A stretch of 64,000 bases of DNA from Symbiodinium natans (GCA_905221605.1 CAJNDS010002120.1:502664-566663); one strand, 5' to 3'; numbered from the stretch's first letter, positions 19,151 to 28,004 are shown. Numbers and translations: made by a program. The notes: generated from the letters alone by a model not told the origin.

Positions 19151-19667
19151 GGGTTTTTCCTTTTGCTTAGCCCTGGCTGAGGAGGGCCTCGCGGACAAAG
19201 TAATCAGCCACGACTGTGAAAATCTTTCGGGGGAGAACAAAACGCGTTGGCCCGAACCAACGACGGGGGAAGTGGCGAAGTCGTATAAGAATATGCATGA
19301 GGGGTGCTTGCCACACTCACAAGTCTTTCAGGTTTCCAAACATGCATGACGACAAGCTGAGGCTTTCCCATCGAAGAGGGGTTGCTCACTAAGACGTAAT
19401 GCTCGACCTATGTAGTGCGCATTCGAGAGGGGTGTCAACACTGAATCCCTGTATCACTCCGTTGCCTCATTCAGGAGGAGATCTCTTAAGTACGAGCTTA
19501 TCCCGTCAACCTGTGCATACTTGTAACAAAAAGTAGAGGGCCGCTCCGACAATCTCAGATCTTCGTAATGCTGGTCAAGAGTGGGAAAGATGTTTTAGTG
19601 CCGATGCTACTTTGCGACGCTTCGAGCTGCGTCACTGCGTTAGCACTTAACTTGGGCCGCGCTTCAG

Positions 19668-19722
19668 ACGCCCGAAGACCTTGTCATCAAGTTCTACGAC
19701 GCGGACGGCGAAGGAGGCGCCG
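19668..19722 (+). CDS. exon before a telomeric intron (unidentified domain)
   Basis: Acceptor CGCTTCAG, then 18 codons plus one base: TPEDLVIKFYDADGEGGA(G). Splicing from the GC donor at 19723 to the acceptor at 19856 keeps frame and gives GAGSTHYEITAVDECEAW across the junction. The sequence looks like a beta-sandwich strand leading into the next TSP1 repeat. Family unknown. Confidence 0.6.
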
Positions 19723-19856
19723 GCTGAGCTACGGCTATGCTGCAACTCCAAACCCTAAACCCTAAACCCTAAACCCTATACCCTAAACCCTAAACCCTAA
19801 ACCCTAAACCTTAAACCCTAAACCCTAAACCCTAAACCCTAAACCCTACTGGCCAG
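19723..19856 (+). other. 134-nt intron composed mainly of telomeric repeat
   Basis: Donor GCTGAG, about 27 nt of unique sequence, a CCCTAAA array (19750-19848, about 14 units with CCCTATA and CCTTAAA variants), then only ACTGGCCAG before the downstream exon. Removing it joins two frames that both look coding. Confidence 0.6.
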
Positions 19857-19917
19857 GGAGCACGCATTACGAGATCACGGCAGTGGATGAGTGCGAGGCA
19901 TGGACTTTAAGCCCATG
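19857..19917 (+). CDS. thrombospondin type-1 repeat, tryptophan exon
   Basis: After two split-codon bases reads STHYEITAVDECEAWTLSPW, i.e. the linker strand plus the DEC..W..SPW start of a TSP1 repeat. The frame stops at 19922, where a new telomeric block begins. Confidence 0.65.
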
Positions 19918-19922
19918 GAACT

Positions 19923-20067
19923 AGGTTTAGGGTTTCAAGGGTTTAGGGTACCCTAAACCCTAAACCCCAAACCCTAAACCCTAAACCCTAAACCCTAAAC
20001 CCTAAACCCTAAACCCTAAACCCTAAACCCTAAATCCTAAACCCTAAACCCTAAACCCTAAACCCTA
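19923..20067. repeat. head-to-head telomeric block (TTTAGGG then CCCTAAA)
   Basis: About 27 bp of TTTAGGG-oriented repeat meets about 117 bp of CCCTAAA-oriented repeat at a perfect 16-bp palindrome TTTAGGGTACCCTAAA (19942-19957). This is the only inversion inside a single block in the window. Confidence 0.95.
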
Positions 20068-20069
20068 GA

Positions 20070-20178
20070 GCTCTTGCGGATCAGATTGCTCAGAACAAGT
20101 GTGGCGTGCATCAGCCGCATTCTTGCCTCCTGCGAAGGAGTTCTACAACTCTCGCAACACCAAGTTTGAGCCCTGACC
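20070..20178 (+). CDS. candidate exon following the telomeric block
   Basis: The frame CGSDCSEQVWRASAAF, then LPPAKEFYNSRNTKFEP, ends in a stop at about 20176. CxxxC could be the CGSDC turn of the TSP1 repeat begun at 19857. Weak. Confidence 0.3.
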
Positions 20179-20216
20179 TCAGCTGTTTCGGCGGAACGTT
20201 GGGTGCAGCAAATTCG

Positions 20217-20250
20217 GTTTGGGGTTTAGGGTTTAGGGTTTAGGGTTTAG
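20217..20250 (+). repeat. short telomeric block, TTTAGGG orientation
   Basis: About five units. Confidence 0.88.
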
Positions 20251-20257
20251 ATATTTA

Positions 20258-20750
20258 TTGACTTCCCTGCCGCTCAAAGACTTGCTTCAACTCGTGCTTT
20301 CCAAGGGTGCAGGGCAGCTGTGCAACCCCAGGGCCCACCACATTTGCGCCGGGGCCTTGCAGGTTGCAAGCCCGAGCCCAGAGCCTATCAAAGCTTCCCG
20401 CAGCCCGAATGCCCAAACTTCCTCAGGCCTTTCCGCACCTCGAAGCCCCCAAAAACTGACAGTGTCAGAGGTACCCGGCTCCTGTGAACAGTTCGACTCG
20501 GCGTTCGGAACCCAAGCCAACATGTGAACATAGATGTTCCAGGTGCTGTCCTTGGAGTCATTCACGTAGCCTACTGCCTTGATATCCACCTGTCACTTCA
20601 TGCAACAAGCCGTTTGCTCGTCCCGAAGCCGGGCTTGACAGACTGCAGCTTGGCATTCAGACACGTCGACCCAGCTACCTCAGAGCCAAGAGCGTGCGCT
20701 GCATGTCCTGACTCGAAGGCTGCTCGTGCTTCAACATCTTAGTAGTGCCG
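20258..20750. other. region with plausible coding signal on both strands
   Basis: The + strand 20258-20527 encodes a Ser/Pro-rich frame with a good acceptor at 20360 (CTTGCAG). On the - strand, two frames look like exons: one containing VGYVNDSKDSTWNIYVHMLAW (about 20590-20500), preceded by an acceptor-like GTGACAG, and one at about 20745-20610 with ESGHAAHALGSEVAGS. I cannot decide which strand is coding; all other genes here are +. Confidence 0.25.
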
Positions 20751-20882
20751 CCTCGCCCGACGAGACCCATGCAGGAACCTGAAACATCCTACAGTTCATG
20801 AATGTCTCTACCAGTACAATCTTGAATCTAAATGTTCCGCCCATGAAGCGCTGGTACCTTCTGCAGGCCTGGCTCTCTCGGA

Positions 20883-20906
20883 TTAGGGTTTAGGGTTTAG
20901 GGTTTA
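20883..20906 (+). repeat. short telomeric block, TTTAGGG orientation
   Basis: Three and a half units. Confidence 0.85.
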
Positions 20907-21037
20907 TTTTCAAGTGCCTGTCCTCAACGCTGCAGAGCGCTGGAAATTGGCCATTGGCCACTGTGCGAGAAGCCAAAGGTGCTCTCCAGGCTCCACCCGA
21001 ATTCGCCGTATGAGTTCACACAGCTGGCATGGTGGTT

Positions 21038-21064
21038 GAGGGTTTAGGGTTTAGGGTTTAGGGT
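21038..21064 (+). repeat. short telomeric block, TTTAGGG orientation
   Basis: Four units, the first TTGAGGG; 19 bp before a candidate exon. Confidence 0.85.
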
Positions 21065-21082
21065 TCTCAACGCGTTAGCAGC

Positions 21083-21167
21083 CGCGAGGCAGTGGCCCTC
21101 CGCGTGCTCAGCAAGTGCGAGCGCTGCAGCCAGGCCATCCTGGCCGCCGCGAGGCTGTCACGCACTT
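21083..21167 (+). CDS. candidate helical exon (ankyrin-like?)
   Basis: After AGCAG the frame reads REAVALRVLSKCERCSQAIL, then AAARLSRT and a stop next to the following telomeric array. The ALRVLSKC.. helix is compatible with an ankyrin or armadillo-type repeat but is not diagnostic. Confidence 0.3.
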
Positions 21168-21171
21168 AGGA

Positions 21172-21431
21172 GGGTTTAGGGTTTAGGGTTTAGGGTTTAG
21201 GGTTTAGGGTTTAGGGTTTAGGGTTTAGGGTTTAGGGTTAGGGTTTAGGGTTTAGGGTTTAGGGTTTAGGGTTTAGGGTTTAGGGTTAGGTTTTAGGGTT
21301 TAGGGTTTAGGGTTTAGGGTTTAGGGTTTAGGGTTTAGGGTTTAGGGTTTAGGGTTTAGGGTTTAGGGTTTAGGGTTTAGGGTTTAGGGTTTAGGGTTTA
21401 GGGTTTAGGGTTTAGGGTTTAGGGTTTAGGG
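21172..21431 (+). repeat. large interstitial telomeric array, TTTAGGG orientation
   Basis: About 37 units, nearly perfect, with two single-base-loss units (TTAGGG). Confidence 0.98.
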
Positions 21432-21728
21432 AGGAACCGAATTCGGCGCATCTCTCCCTGCCTGGTCTGCTTTGCCTGCACAGTCCTCTGCCCTCGACAC
21501 CTGAGACAGGCTTAAAGCCACAACATCTGAATAACAATGACAACAACATTGCCAGCTCCAGCAACCTCCAGACTGGGGCCTTCCTCCCGAAACCTTGAGA
21601 CTGCTGTCTCCCGTGCCTGAGCACCTGTGAATGTAAGAATGAAAGCCTGTCCCGCACGGCATCAGTTTCTTGTTTCTGTTTCTATCTACGCACTGTTGGG
21701 GTTATTTGAGCTTCTTCTTGTTTTCACA

Positions 21729-21881
21729 CCCTAAACCCTAAACCCTAAACCCTAGACCCTAAACCCTAAACCCTAAGCCCTAAACCCTAAACCCTAAACC
21801 CTAAACCCTAAACCCTAAACCCTAAACCCTAAACCCTAAACCCTAAACCCTAAACCCTAGACCCTAAACCCTAAACCCTAA
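21729..21881 (-). repeat. interstitial telomeric array, CCCTAAA orientation
   Basis: About 21 units; CCCTAGA and CCCTAAG variants. Confidence 0.97.
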
Positions 21882-21987
21882 CACTTTCTAGGGCTCTCAT
21901 GGTTGACATGCTGGTTCGGCTTTCAGGGCCGGCGATCTCGATCAGCTCTCCCTCAGTTCCTTGGCGTCTTTGGCCCTTGGTGATACG

Positions 21988-22101
21988 GTTTAGGGTTTAG
22001 GGTTTAGGGTTTAGGGTTTAGGGTTTAGGGTTTAGGGTTTAGGGTTTAGGGTTTAGGGTTTGGGGTTTAGGGTTTAGGGTTTGGGGTTTAGGGTTTAGGG
22101 G
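21988..22101 (+). repeat. interstitial telomeric array, TTTAGGG orientation
   Basis: About 16 units with two TTTGGGG variants; ends GGGTTTCAG, a possible acceptor formed by the repeat itself. Confidence 0.97.
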
Positions 22102-22223
22102 TTTCAGAAACTCTGCCAAAGATGTATCAGAGATGATTAGAGATTGGGCGCGCGTGCGAGGTCTGGGGACAGAGCTGCCTTCCTGACACTTGGCTGCTCT
22201 CATCACACGTGTGCAAGTGCAGT

Positions 22224-22335
22224 ACCCAGAGAGCCCAATACCCCTTGATTAAGGAATATAGCTTAAATTACACAGGGATCCTTATTATGATTTAAGGAGT
22301 ATTCCTTACTTAAGGGGTATTGGGCTCTTTGGGTA
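22224..22335. mobile_element. MITE-like element family A, copy 6
   Basis: The best-preserved short copy: TACCCAGAGAGCCCAATACC at the left, GGTATTGGGCTCTTTGGGTA at the right. The terminal TA on both sides is compatible with a TA target duplication, as in Tc1/mariner-type insertion. Confidence 0.88.
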
Positions 22336-22386
22336 AGTTCTGTTCACCTCTTTGGGTTCTTGGGTCGCATGCCATGCGTATGTCAG

Positions 22387-22446
22387 GCACGGGGGATGGA
22401 GGGGAGACGCCCCTGCACTTGGCGGCGGGCAATGGCCGGGCAGCTG
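22387..22446 (+). CDS. ankyrin repeat exon
   Basis: Acceptor CGTATGTCAG, then TGDGGETPLHLAAGNGRAAG: the G.TPLHLAA..G signature of the first helix of an ankyrin repeat. Ankyrin repeats are 33 residues; about 20 are visible here. It starts the ankyrin series 22.4-25.5 kb. Confidence 0.8.
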
Positions 22447-22479
22447 GACACAAAGCCCCAGTGAGTGACGCAGCAACAC

Positions 22480-22588
22480 CCCTAAACCCTAAACCCTAAA
22501 CCCTAAACCCTAAACCCTAAACCCTAAACCCTAAACCCTAAACCCTAAACCCTAAACCCTAAACCCTAAACCCTAAACCCGAAACCCT
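22480..22588 (-). repeat. interstitial telomeric block, CCCTAAA orientation
   Basis: About 15 units. The heptamer AGTGACG occurs just before (about 22464) and just after (about 22599) the block, possibly a short duplication. Confidence 0.97.
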
Positions 22589-22632
22589 CCCTGCAAGAAG
22601 TGACGTGAAGACGCTCACCTCTCGAAACGCAG

Positions 22633-22680
22633 CCGAGGTTTTGGCTGCCCAGGCCCTCTTGAAAGCTGGCGCAGCCATGC
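22633..22680 (+). CDS. ankyrin repeat, second-helix exon
   Basis: Acceptor CGAAACGCAG, then AEVLAAQALLKAGAAMPG: the hydrophobic second helix (A..LL.AGA) of an ankyrin repeat, fitting the first-helix exon at 22387 across a telomeric intron. Confidence 0.6.
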
Positions 22681-23933
22681 CCGGATCCTACACCTGCAAT
22701 CTGAAGTGCCAGTGCTATCCATGCCAAGATTGGCTTATAATCATATCAATAATACTAATGTTATTATTAATAATAATGATATTAATGATGTTTATTCAAA
22801 AAGCAGTTTCAATTGCAGACCTCCAGCATCTTCCAGTCAGTCGATATTTGGCGACTAGAATGAAGCAAACCGCGAGCTATTGAGCAATCTACTCTTGTCT
22901 CCCGTTATGTACTTATCTAATGGCGCTCTCGCCCACAGCCAGCTACGCCCGAAGCAGACAGGTATGGGTGCCGGGTGGAGGGTTCGAGTTTCCCTGCCGT
23001 CGGCGTGGTGGTTAGAGTAAACTCACCTCCTCGCCTCCTCGCCCGCCAGAGAGTGCCCACATCCAGAGCATCCCGGAGAGTGCCGCCGAGTGTCCTTGAA
23101 GTATCCACCGCAAGAGAAGCCCGAAAGAGTCCCCGTCGAGTGCCCACACTTAGAGAATTCCACGGAGAGGTATCCGTAGTTCCCTGTCTGAAAATGGCAG
23201 GCTGGCTCCCAGATGAGGCAGCTGTCGGGTGGGGATGATCGAAGTAAATACACTCTTCTCTGAGCACAGACGGACAACAAGAAGAAGAGTAGCAACAACA
23301 AGAGGAACAAGAACAGCAACACAAGCCCCGTACCCAATCCGAAACCTTAAAACTTGGCATCTGGAGCATCAAGGGGGCATCGTCCTCACACTCACGGGTG
23401 TGCCGGTTTGGGGGAAGGGATGGGGCAGGTGGCCCCTTAGGGCCAGTGGGTCGCAAGCCCTAATTCTTAAAGAAGGAGGTTGGTAGATGCTCATTCGAGA
23501 TGCTGCGTACCCAGTCGAAACACTAAAAGGAGATGGTATTGGCTGGGAAGCCTGAAGGGTTCATGATAGCTGGGAAGGCCAGAAGCCGAAAAGGACCTGT
23601 TGACCTCACAAAGGGGGTGGTTCTAAAGCGGCTGGTGAGAAGATGAAACTGCGTGCTGCGCATGTATAGAGCACATAACGTTTTTTTTGAAAAAGAAGTC
23701 ACAACGAAACAAAGCTTTTTTTGTAACCACGCTCGAGACATCAGACAGACGTTTTTTCAATAAAAGAAGCTACGACGAAGTAGTTTGAGCAGAAACAGGG
23801 GAAACTCACGGGTAAGCAAGCAAGAGTTACCTGTGGCCGCTTTTCCCATAGCCATAGTACGGCAGTTTCTTCTACAATGCATGGCGCATCATCCATTTGC
23901 TACCTTTGCTCTGCTGGTTGCTGCGTTGGAATG
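22681..23933. other. no gene recognised
   Basis: Intron-like sequence with an AT-rich patch at 22735-22800. A repeated short phrase (GAGTGCCC/AGAGTCCCCGTCGAGTGCC) occurs at 23040-23190. Long frames on both strands lack domains. Confidence 0.4.
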
Positions 23934-24058
23934 AACCCTAAACCCTAAACCCTGAACCCTGAACCCTAAACCCTAAACCCTAAACCCTAAACCCTAAACC
24001 CTAAACCCTAAACCCTAAACCCTAAACCCTAAACCCTAAACCCTAAACCCCCAACCCT
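23934..24058 (-). repeat. interstitial telomeric block, CCCTAAA orientation
   Basis: About 17 units; CCCTGAA variants at the left. It ends 5 bp before the next ankyrin coding segment. Confidence 0.97.
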
Positions 24059-24062
24059 GGGC

Positions 24063-24125
24063 ACTTTGGCGCCCCTGAGGTCCGGAGATGACATGGGCCG
24101 GGCTCCGCTCCATTTCGCGGCCCAG
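24063..24125 (+). CDS. ankyrin repeat exon
   Basis: Reads TLAPLRSGDDMGRAPLHFAA, then Q: end of one repeat, the turn GDDMGRAPLHFAA, and a GC donor (CAG|GCAAGT). The APLHFAAQ core is a clear ankyrin motif. It is enclosed between two telomeric blocks 5 bp and 18 bp away. Confidence 0.75.
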
Positions 24126-24142
24126 GCAAGTTCGCAATTGGG

Positions 24143-24179
24143 GGTTTCGGGTTTAGGGTTTAGGGTTTAGGGTTTAGGG
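24143..24179 (+). repeat. short telomeric block, TTTAGGG orientation
   Basis: Five units, the first TTTCGGG. Confidence 0.9.
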
Positions 24180-24290
24180 AAACTCGGGGACCCCTGATAT
24201 GGACCCCCCAAATAGTTGGATCCTCTTCTAAGAAGAACCCCACTAAAATTCACCGAATTTCGGAAAGAAGTCAGTTCTCACAACCCGCTG
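24180..24290. mobile_element. possible eroded family D/B element
   Basis: GGACCCCTGATATGGACCCC, CCCCAAATAGT and AAGAAGAACCCC followed by GAATTTCGGAAAG resemble motifs of families B and D; ends not paired convincingly. Confidence 0.35.
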
Positions 24291-24889
24291 TTAGTCCGCT
24301 GGGGCAAAAATGGCTTCCACGCTGAAATTGCTTGGCTTTGGGTTGGGAGCGCAAGCGGAAACACAGGGAAAAAGGTGTGTTTCTAGGCGCGATCGTGGTC
24401 ATGGTCGGGCGTGAACAAGTTTCGAGCCACTCATGAAGTCATATGGAGTCCCATGTTCAGTAGACAAAGGTCTTCAGGAGAGAAGCGCCGGGTCCCCCAA
24501 AACAAGCCCAACCCAAGCGCCACAATCCCGAAGCAGAAGGAACAACTCAAACCCAAATCGCTTAGGCCTCAAGCCTTAGCTTTAAGCCCGAAGGCTTGTG
24601 ATCACTTCGGGGTGCAAAGTGAAGCAATTTCTACAGAAATTTCTACATGGTTCCATAAGCGCAGTGCAGATGTGATCCTAAATGTCTGCATGTCAACGCT
24701 TCTGGCAACTTTGCTGCTGCGGACTTGTTATTGAACAGTTCAACTGTTCAAAGGTCTGAAACCTCGTATAACGAGAGTGTGCAAAGTGTTCTTCACCCAA
24801 CCTATCAAAGTCGAGTCTTGACGCGCACAAGCTCGTGCAACAACACCGCCGGAATATGTCTTCATGCTTCTCCATTTGTGCTTCGATAG

Positions 24890-24931
24890 GGTGGCTTCTT
24901 CGAAACTGCAGAGCTGCTGCTGGAAGCACAG
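24890..24931 (+). CDS. ankyrin repeat, second-helix exon
   Basis: After TTCGATAG reads GFFETAELLLEAQ, the second ankyrin helix (F.TAELLLEA), ending at a GC donor (CACAG|GCACG). Only 42 nt long, among the shortest exons here. Confidence 0.7.
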
Positions 24932-24989
24932 GCACGTCGAGGACGATGCTGCTGGCTTTCTCTCTCTTTTCTTTGGTGGCCGATCGCAG

Positions 24990-25070
24990 GCTTATCTCGA
25001 GCTGGAGGATGCTACCCAGCGCACTCCACTTCATCATGCTGCCCGACGTGGCCATGCGGAGGAGCGAAGT
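24990..25070 (+). CDS. ankyrin repeat exon
   Basis: Acceptor GATCGCAG, then AYLELEDATQRTPLHHAARR, then GHAEE: loop plus the TPLHHAARRGH signature. It continues from the 24890 exon (EAQ|AYLELED). Downstream limit uncertain because the sequence GTTGAAAGTTGCGGGAGTTGAAAG is a small tandem duplication. Confidence 0.8.
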
Positions 25071-25144
25071 GCGAAACGTTGCGGGAGTTGAAAGTTGCGG
25101 GAGTTGAAAGGGGGTTTCAAAATGCGTTAAACACATTTGGGCAG

Positions 25145-25290
25145 GTCACTGCACTGCTGCTGAATGCCGGGGCACGCATCGACGCGCAAGACGGCGACAG
25201 CAACACGCCGCTGCACCACACCGCTCGGTCGGACATGCTGTTTAACGTTTCTACACTCCTCCTCGCAAGAGGCCCGGACGTGACGCTGCT
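25145..25290 (+). CDS. ankyrin repeats (about one and a half)
   Basis: Acceptor TTTGGGCAG, then VTALLLNAGARIDAQDGDSN, then TPLHHTARSDMLFNVSTLLL and ARGPDVTLL: second helix, the beta-hairpin G(A)RIDAQDGD, the TPLHHTA helix and the next second helix. It is the longest continuous ankyrin segment in the window. Ankyrin arrays mediate protein-protein contacts on the cytosolic side. Confidence 0.88.
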
Positions 25291-25371
25291 CATGTCTGCT
25301 CTTCAGACTTACCTTTCCTCATCCCACTCTCATCATCTCTTACTCTCTGATTCCTTGATTCCTTTATTCCT

Positions 25372-25410
25372 GAACCCTAAATCCTAAATCCCAAGCCCTA
25401 AGCCCTAAAC
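25372..25410 (-). repeat. eroded telomeric block, CCCTAAA orientation
   Basis: Five to six degenerate units (CCTAAAT, CCCAAGC, CCCTAAG). Confidence 0.75.
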
Positions 25411-25433
25411 CGGTTTTTTGAAGTGGATTCCAG

Positions 25434-25509
25434 GGGCCGACTTCGAGCTTCCGGACGCCATCGGCTTTCGGCCGCTGCACTACGCTTGCACCTTCAGCCA
25501 GCGCTCTCG
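25434..25509 (+). CDS. ankyrin repeat exon
   Basis: Acceptor TGGATTCCAG, then (G)ADFELPDAIGFRPLHYACTF, then SQRSR: hairpin ADFELPDAIG and RPLHYACTFS, again an ankyrin first helix. The stop at 25512 lies past the probable donor. Last ankyrin motif I can recognise. Confidence 0.75.
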
Positions 25510-25539
25510 GTAGCAAGGAGTCTTGTGCCTGTCAGCGAG

Positions 25540-27020
25540 AGAGGGAGAGGGAGAGGGAGAGAAAGAGAGAGTGAGAGGGAGACGGAGCATGCACTGGAAG
25601 GAAAGAAGGAAGGAAGGAAGGAAGGAAGGAAGAGAAAGTGATAAGGCGAGAAAGTGAGAAAGATGCCCCCGAAAGAAAGCAAGAAAGTGAGCCCGTTTTG
25701 ACTTCTTTCCGACTACAGGACGGACCTTAGGCGCGCTCGTGTGCCTCCTACATTCTCTCTCTCTCTCTCTCTCTGTCTTTCTTTCCTTCTTCCTTCTCAG
25801 GGGCGGGGGCCTGGGGGGAGTAAACCCCACCGCGCAAGAGCTGTTTTGCCTACTCCGAGGGACGGCGCAGCACGTGTGGGCGGCTACTTGCAACTTTCCC
25901 CGACGCAGCAACCACGTCGCGGACATGAAACCAGCAACCTAGCGTAAACACGGAGTGTGAAGGTCAAGGGTACAGAGCTCAGTCGTTAGTTGCCCGACCC
26001 CCCCTCTCGGTGCCCTTCCTTTCAGTGAGACAGACTCCTGCAGTAGCTGGGTTGGAGAAGGTGTGCATTGGCAAGACTACGACGAGACAAGGTGAACAAG
26101 CAGGTTGGTTTCTCTCACTTCCCTCTCTTCTTCCTCCTTCTCCTGCTGGCCTTGGGAAGACAGGGAGGGAAGCCCTGTCCCTCGGGAAGAACAGGGGGTC
26201 AAACAAGAGGTGCTGAGTTCCCTCTCTCCGTCTGCGGAGAACCGAGGCATCCCGGCGTGGACCGGGGGCTTGCCCCCTTGCCCCCAAGCAAGAAATAGAG
26301 AGTGAGTGCACGCCTTGGGGCGGCCCCTCCCGATGGGGAGGGGTTAGGTGTGCAGAAAGAAGAAAGAAACAAAGAAACAAACGAAAGGAAGGAAAGAAAG
26401 AAATAATGAAAGAAAAAAACAGGAAGAAGCAAATAACGAAAGAAAGAGCAAAATGGAAAGACAGATAGAGCTGCATAGCAACCGAGTACATCACCGTTAG
26501 CACAGCAAGAAGTGCTGTACTCCACTCAGAAGTGCGGGGGAAACCGAACCCGCTAGTTCTCACCTGGCCAGGAACAGTGGGCTGTTGCGAGGGAGCCGTT
26601 CGAGGGCCCTCTCTGGACTGGGTAACAATACACAAAAAGAAAGAGAGGCAAGGGGAAGCAAAGCCTGGAAGAGGAACCTACGGGTACTTACGGAGTGCTC
26701 TGTTTTGGTGTTGGGCGTTCTTTGCTGGCAGGAGGAAGGCAACCTAGTGAAGGTGACTCGTACTCAGTGTGACACCGCGCTTTTTTCCCCGCTCTCCCCC
26801 CCTCTTCATCCTCTCTCCCTCTCTCCTTCTCTCCTTCTCTCCCCCCTCTCTCTCCCTCTCCCTCCCGCTCTCTCCCTCGCTCTCCTCGCTCTCTTGCTCT
26901 CTCCCGCTCTCTCCCTCTCTCTCCCGCTCTGCGGCATTCTGCGGCCTCCCAAGCCCAGTAGTAGAAGAAGAAGACGAAGAAGAAGAGAGCAGAAGAAATG
27001 TGTGTGTGTGTGTGTGTGTG
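25540..27020. repeat. cluster of purine/pyrimidine microsatellites
   Basis: GA/GGAA tract (25540-25690), CT tract (25752-25800), GAAA-rich tract (26345-26460), CTCTCC tract (26795-26935), GAA tract (26960-26995) and (TG)n (26999-27020). Strand switches between tracts. No gene recognised in this 1.5 kb; frames crossing it are compositional. Confidence 0.85.
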
Positions 27021-27142
27021 TCGGGGAAGGTGTCGACAAGAAAGCACCCAAGGCCTCTCACCGCCATGAAGCTATTGGATCTCTCTGCTGACGTCTGGGC
27101 AATGGACAGGTCCGGATGGCACCCAGGCTTCAACAAGTTACT

Positions 27143-27200
27143 AGGGTTTAGGGTTTAGGGTTTAGGGTTTAGGGTTTAGGGTTTCGGGTTTAGGGTTTAG
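27143..27200 (+). repeat. telomeric block, TTTAGGG orientation
   Basis: Eight units. CAAGT occurs immediately on both flanks. Confidence 0.95.
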
Positions 27201-27231
27201 CAAGTCCGTGCATCTCCCTACCAGACGCCAG

Positions 27232-27357
27232 CAGTTAAGGAGCCCCGTGATCCACGCCGCGGCCGTCGGCGAGCAGAACTTTGTCAAGGAATTGGTGGCC
27301 CGCATTGCAAAACCTGAGGAGTTTGCGCAGCCTGATCCATCCAAGTTCATCATGCAG
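27232..27357 (+). CDS. exon upstream of a duplicated-target intron (possibly degenerate ankyrin)
   Basis: Acceptor CAGACGCCAG, then 42 phase-0 codons: QLRSPVIHAAAVGEQNFVKE, then LVARIAKPEEFAQPDPSKFI and MQ. SPVIHAAAVGEQNFVKELVARI resembles an ankyrin first and second helix. The last 21 nt form part of a 26-bp duplication that recurs beyond the intron. Probably the same gene as the exons to 28.7 kb. Confidence 0.65.
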
Positions 27358-27489
27358 GCAGGGGGGGGGGGTCTCTGTGGTGCTTTACTGTAACTTTAGA
27401 TCCTTAGCCTTTTTGGGTTTATTGGGTTTCTTAATTATTAATCAGGCAGCTAAAAATTAAATTTCTAGCCATCCAAGTTCATCATGCAG
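27358..27489 (+). other. 132-nt intron flanked by a perfect 26-bp direct repeat
   Basis: Copies of one 26-bp sequence at 27337-27362 and 27469-27494 bracket an AT-rich insert. Each copy contains ATGCAG|GCAGG, so cutting at CAG|GC on both sides removes exactly 132 nt and leaves one copy in the mRNA, in frame. GC donor, AG acceptor. Layout of a newly gained intron. Confidence 0.8.
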
Positions 27490-27553
27490 GCAGGAGGGGC
27501 CACGGGGGCCATCGTTCCCGGAGTTGCGAAGTTCAGAGTGAACAACGCTTGTC
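27490..27553 (+). CDS. exon downstream of the duplicated-target intron
   Basis: Continues phase 0: AGGATGAIVPGVAKFRVNNA, then a frame running to a stop at 27562 inside the next telomeric block. The donor is probably near GCGAAG|TTCAGA or TTCAGA|GTGAAC. Confidence 0.55.
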
Positions 27554-27558
27554 AGCTT

Positions 27559-27641
27559 CCCTAAACCCTAAACCCGGAACCCTGAACCCTAAGCCCTAAA
27601 CCCTAAACCCTAAACCCTCAACCCTACACCCTACACCCTAA
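27559..27641 (-). repeat. degenerate telomeric block, CCCTAAA orientation
   Basis: Variants CCCGGAA, CCCTGAA, CCCTCAA, CCCTACA. Confidence 0.88.
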
Positions 27642-27661
27642 AATTGCGCTTTCCAACTTGG

Positions 27662-27757
27662 GAAGGGCGATGGGACTATCGGTGGCATACCGGCCTTGGT
27701 GATTATCGGAGTCCTCGTCCTCATGCTGAGTGTGGCGGTCGTCATCCCAGGCCTAGT
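27662..27757 (+). CDS. membrane-spanning exon
   Basis: The frame LGKGDGTIGG is followed by a 20-residue hydrophobic stretch (IPALVIIGVLVLMLSVAVVI) and PGL: one transmembrane helix. The next exon begins with a strongly basic stretch, giving the usual positive-inside stop-transfer layout. A telomeric block follows immediately, so the donor lies near CCCAG|GC (27748-27751). Confidence 0.7.
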
Positions 27758-27820
27758 AGGGTTTAGGGTTTAGGGTTTAGGGTTCAGGATTTAGGGTTTA
27801 GGGTTTAGGGTTTAGGGTTT
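27758..27820 (+). repeat. telomeric block, TTTAGGG orientation
   Basis: About nine units; it begins right after the membrane exon. Confidence 0.95.
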
Positions 27821-27862
27821 GAAAGCCAATGAGACTTTGGAAATCGGTTTGTCTGCCTCTAG

Positions 27863-27945
27863 GCTGCCGAATCATTCGCCGATTCCGCCGGTTAAAGAAG
27901 CCATATGAAGTGGAGGATGCCGACGAGACAGCGCCTCTTATTCTA
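27863..27945 (+). CDS. basic juxtamembrane cytoplasmic-tail exon
   Basis: Acceptor TGCCTCTAG, then CRIIRRFRRLKKPYEVEDAD, then ETAPL. Seven basic residues, then an acidic segment, as expected just inside a membrane helix. Family unknown. Confidence 0.65.
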
Positions 27946-28004
27946 CTACTTTTTCTTTGTCTGTCTTGGCATGGAAGCTGCTAACAACGTAACTTCGTGT
28001 CCCA

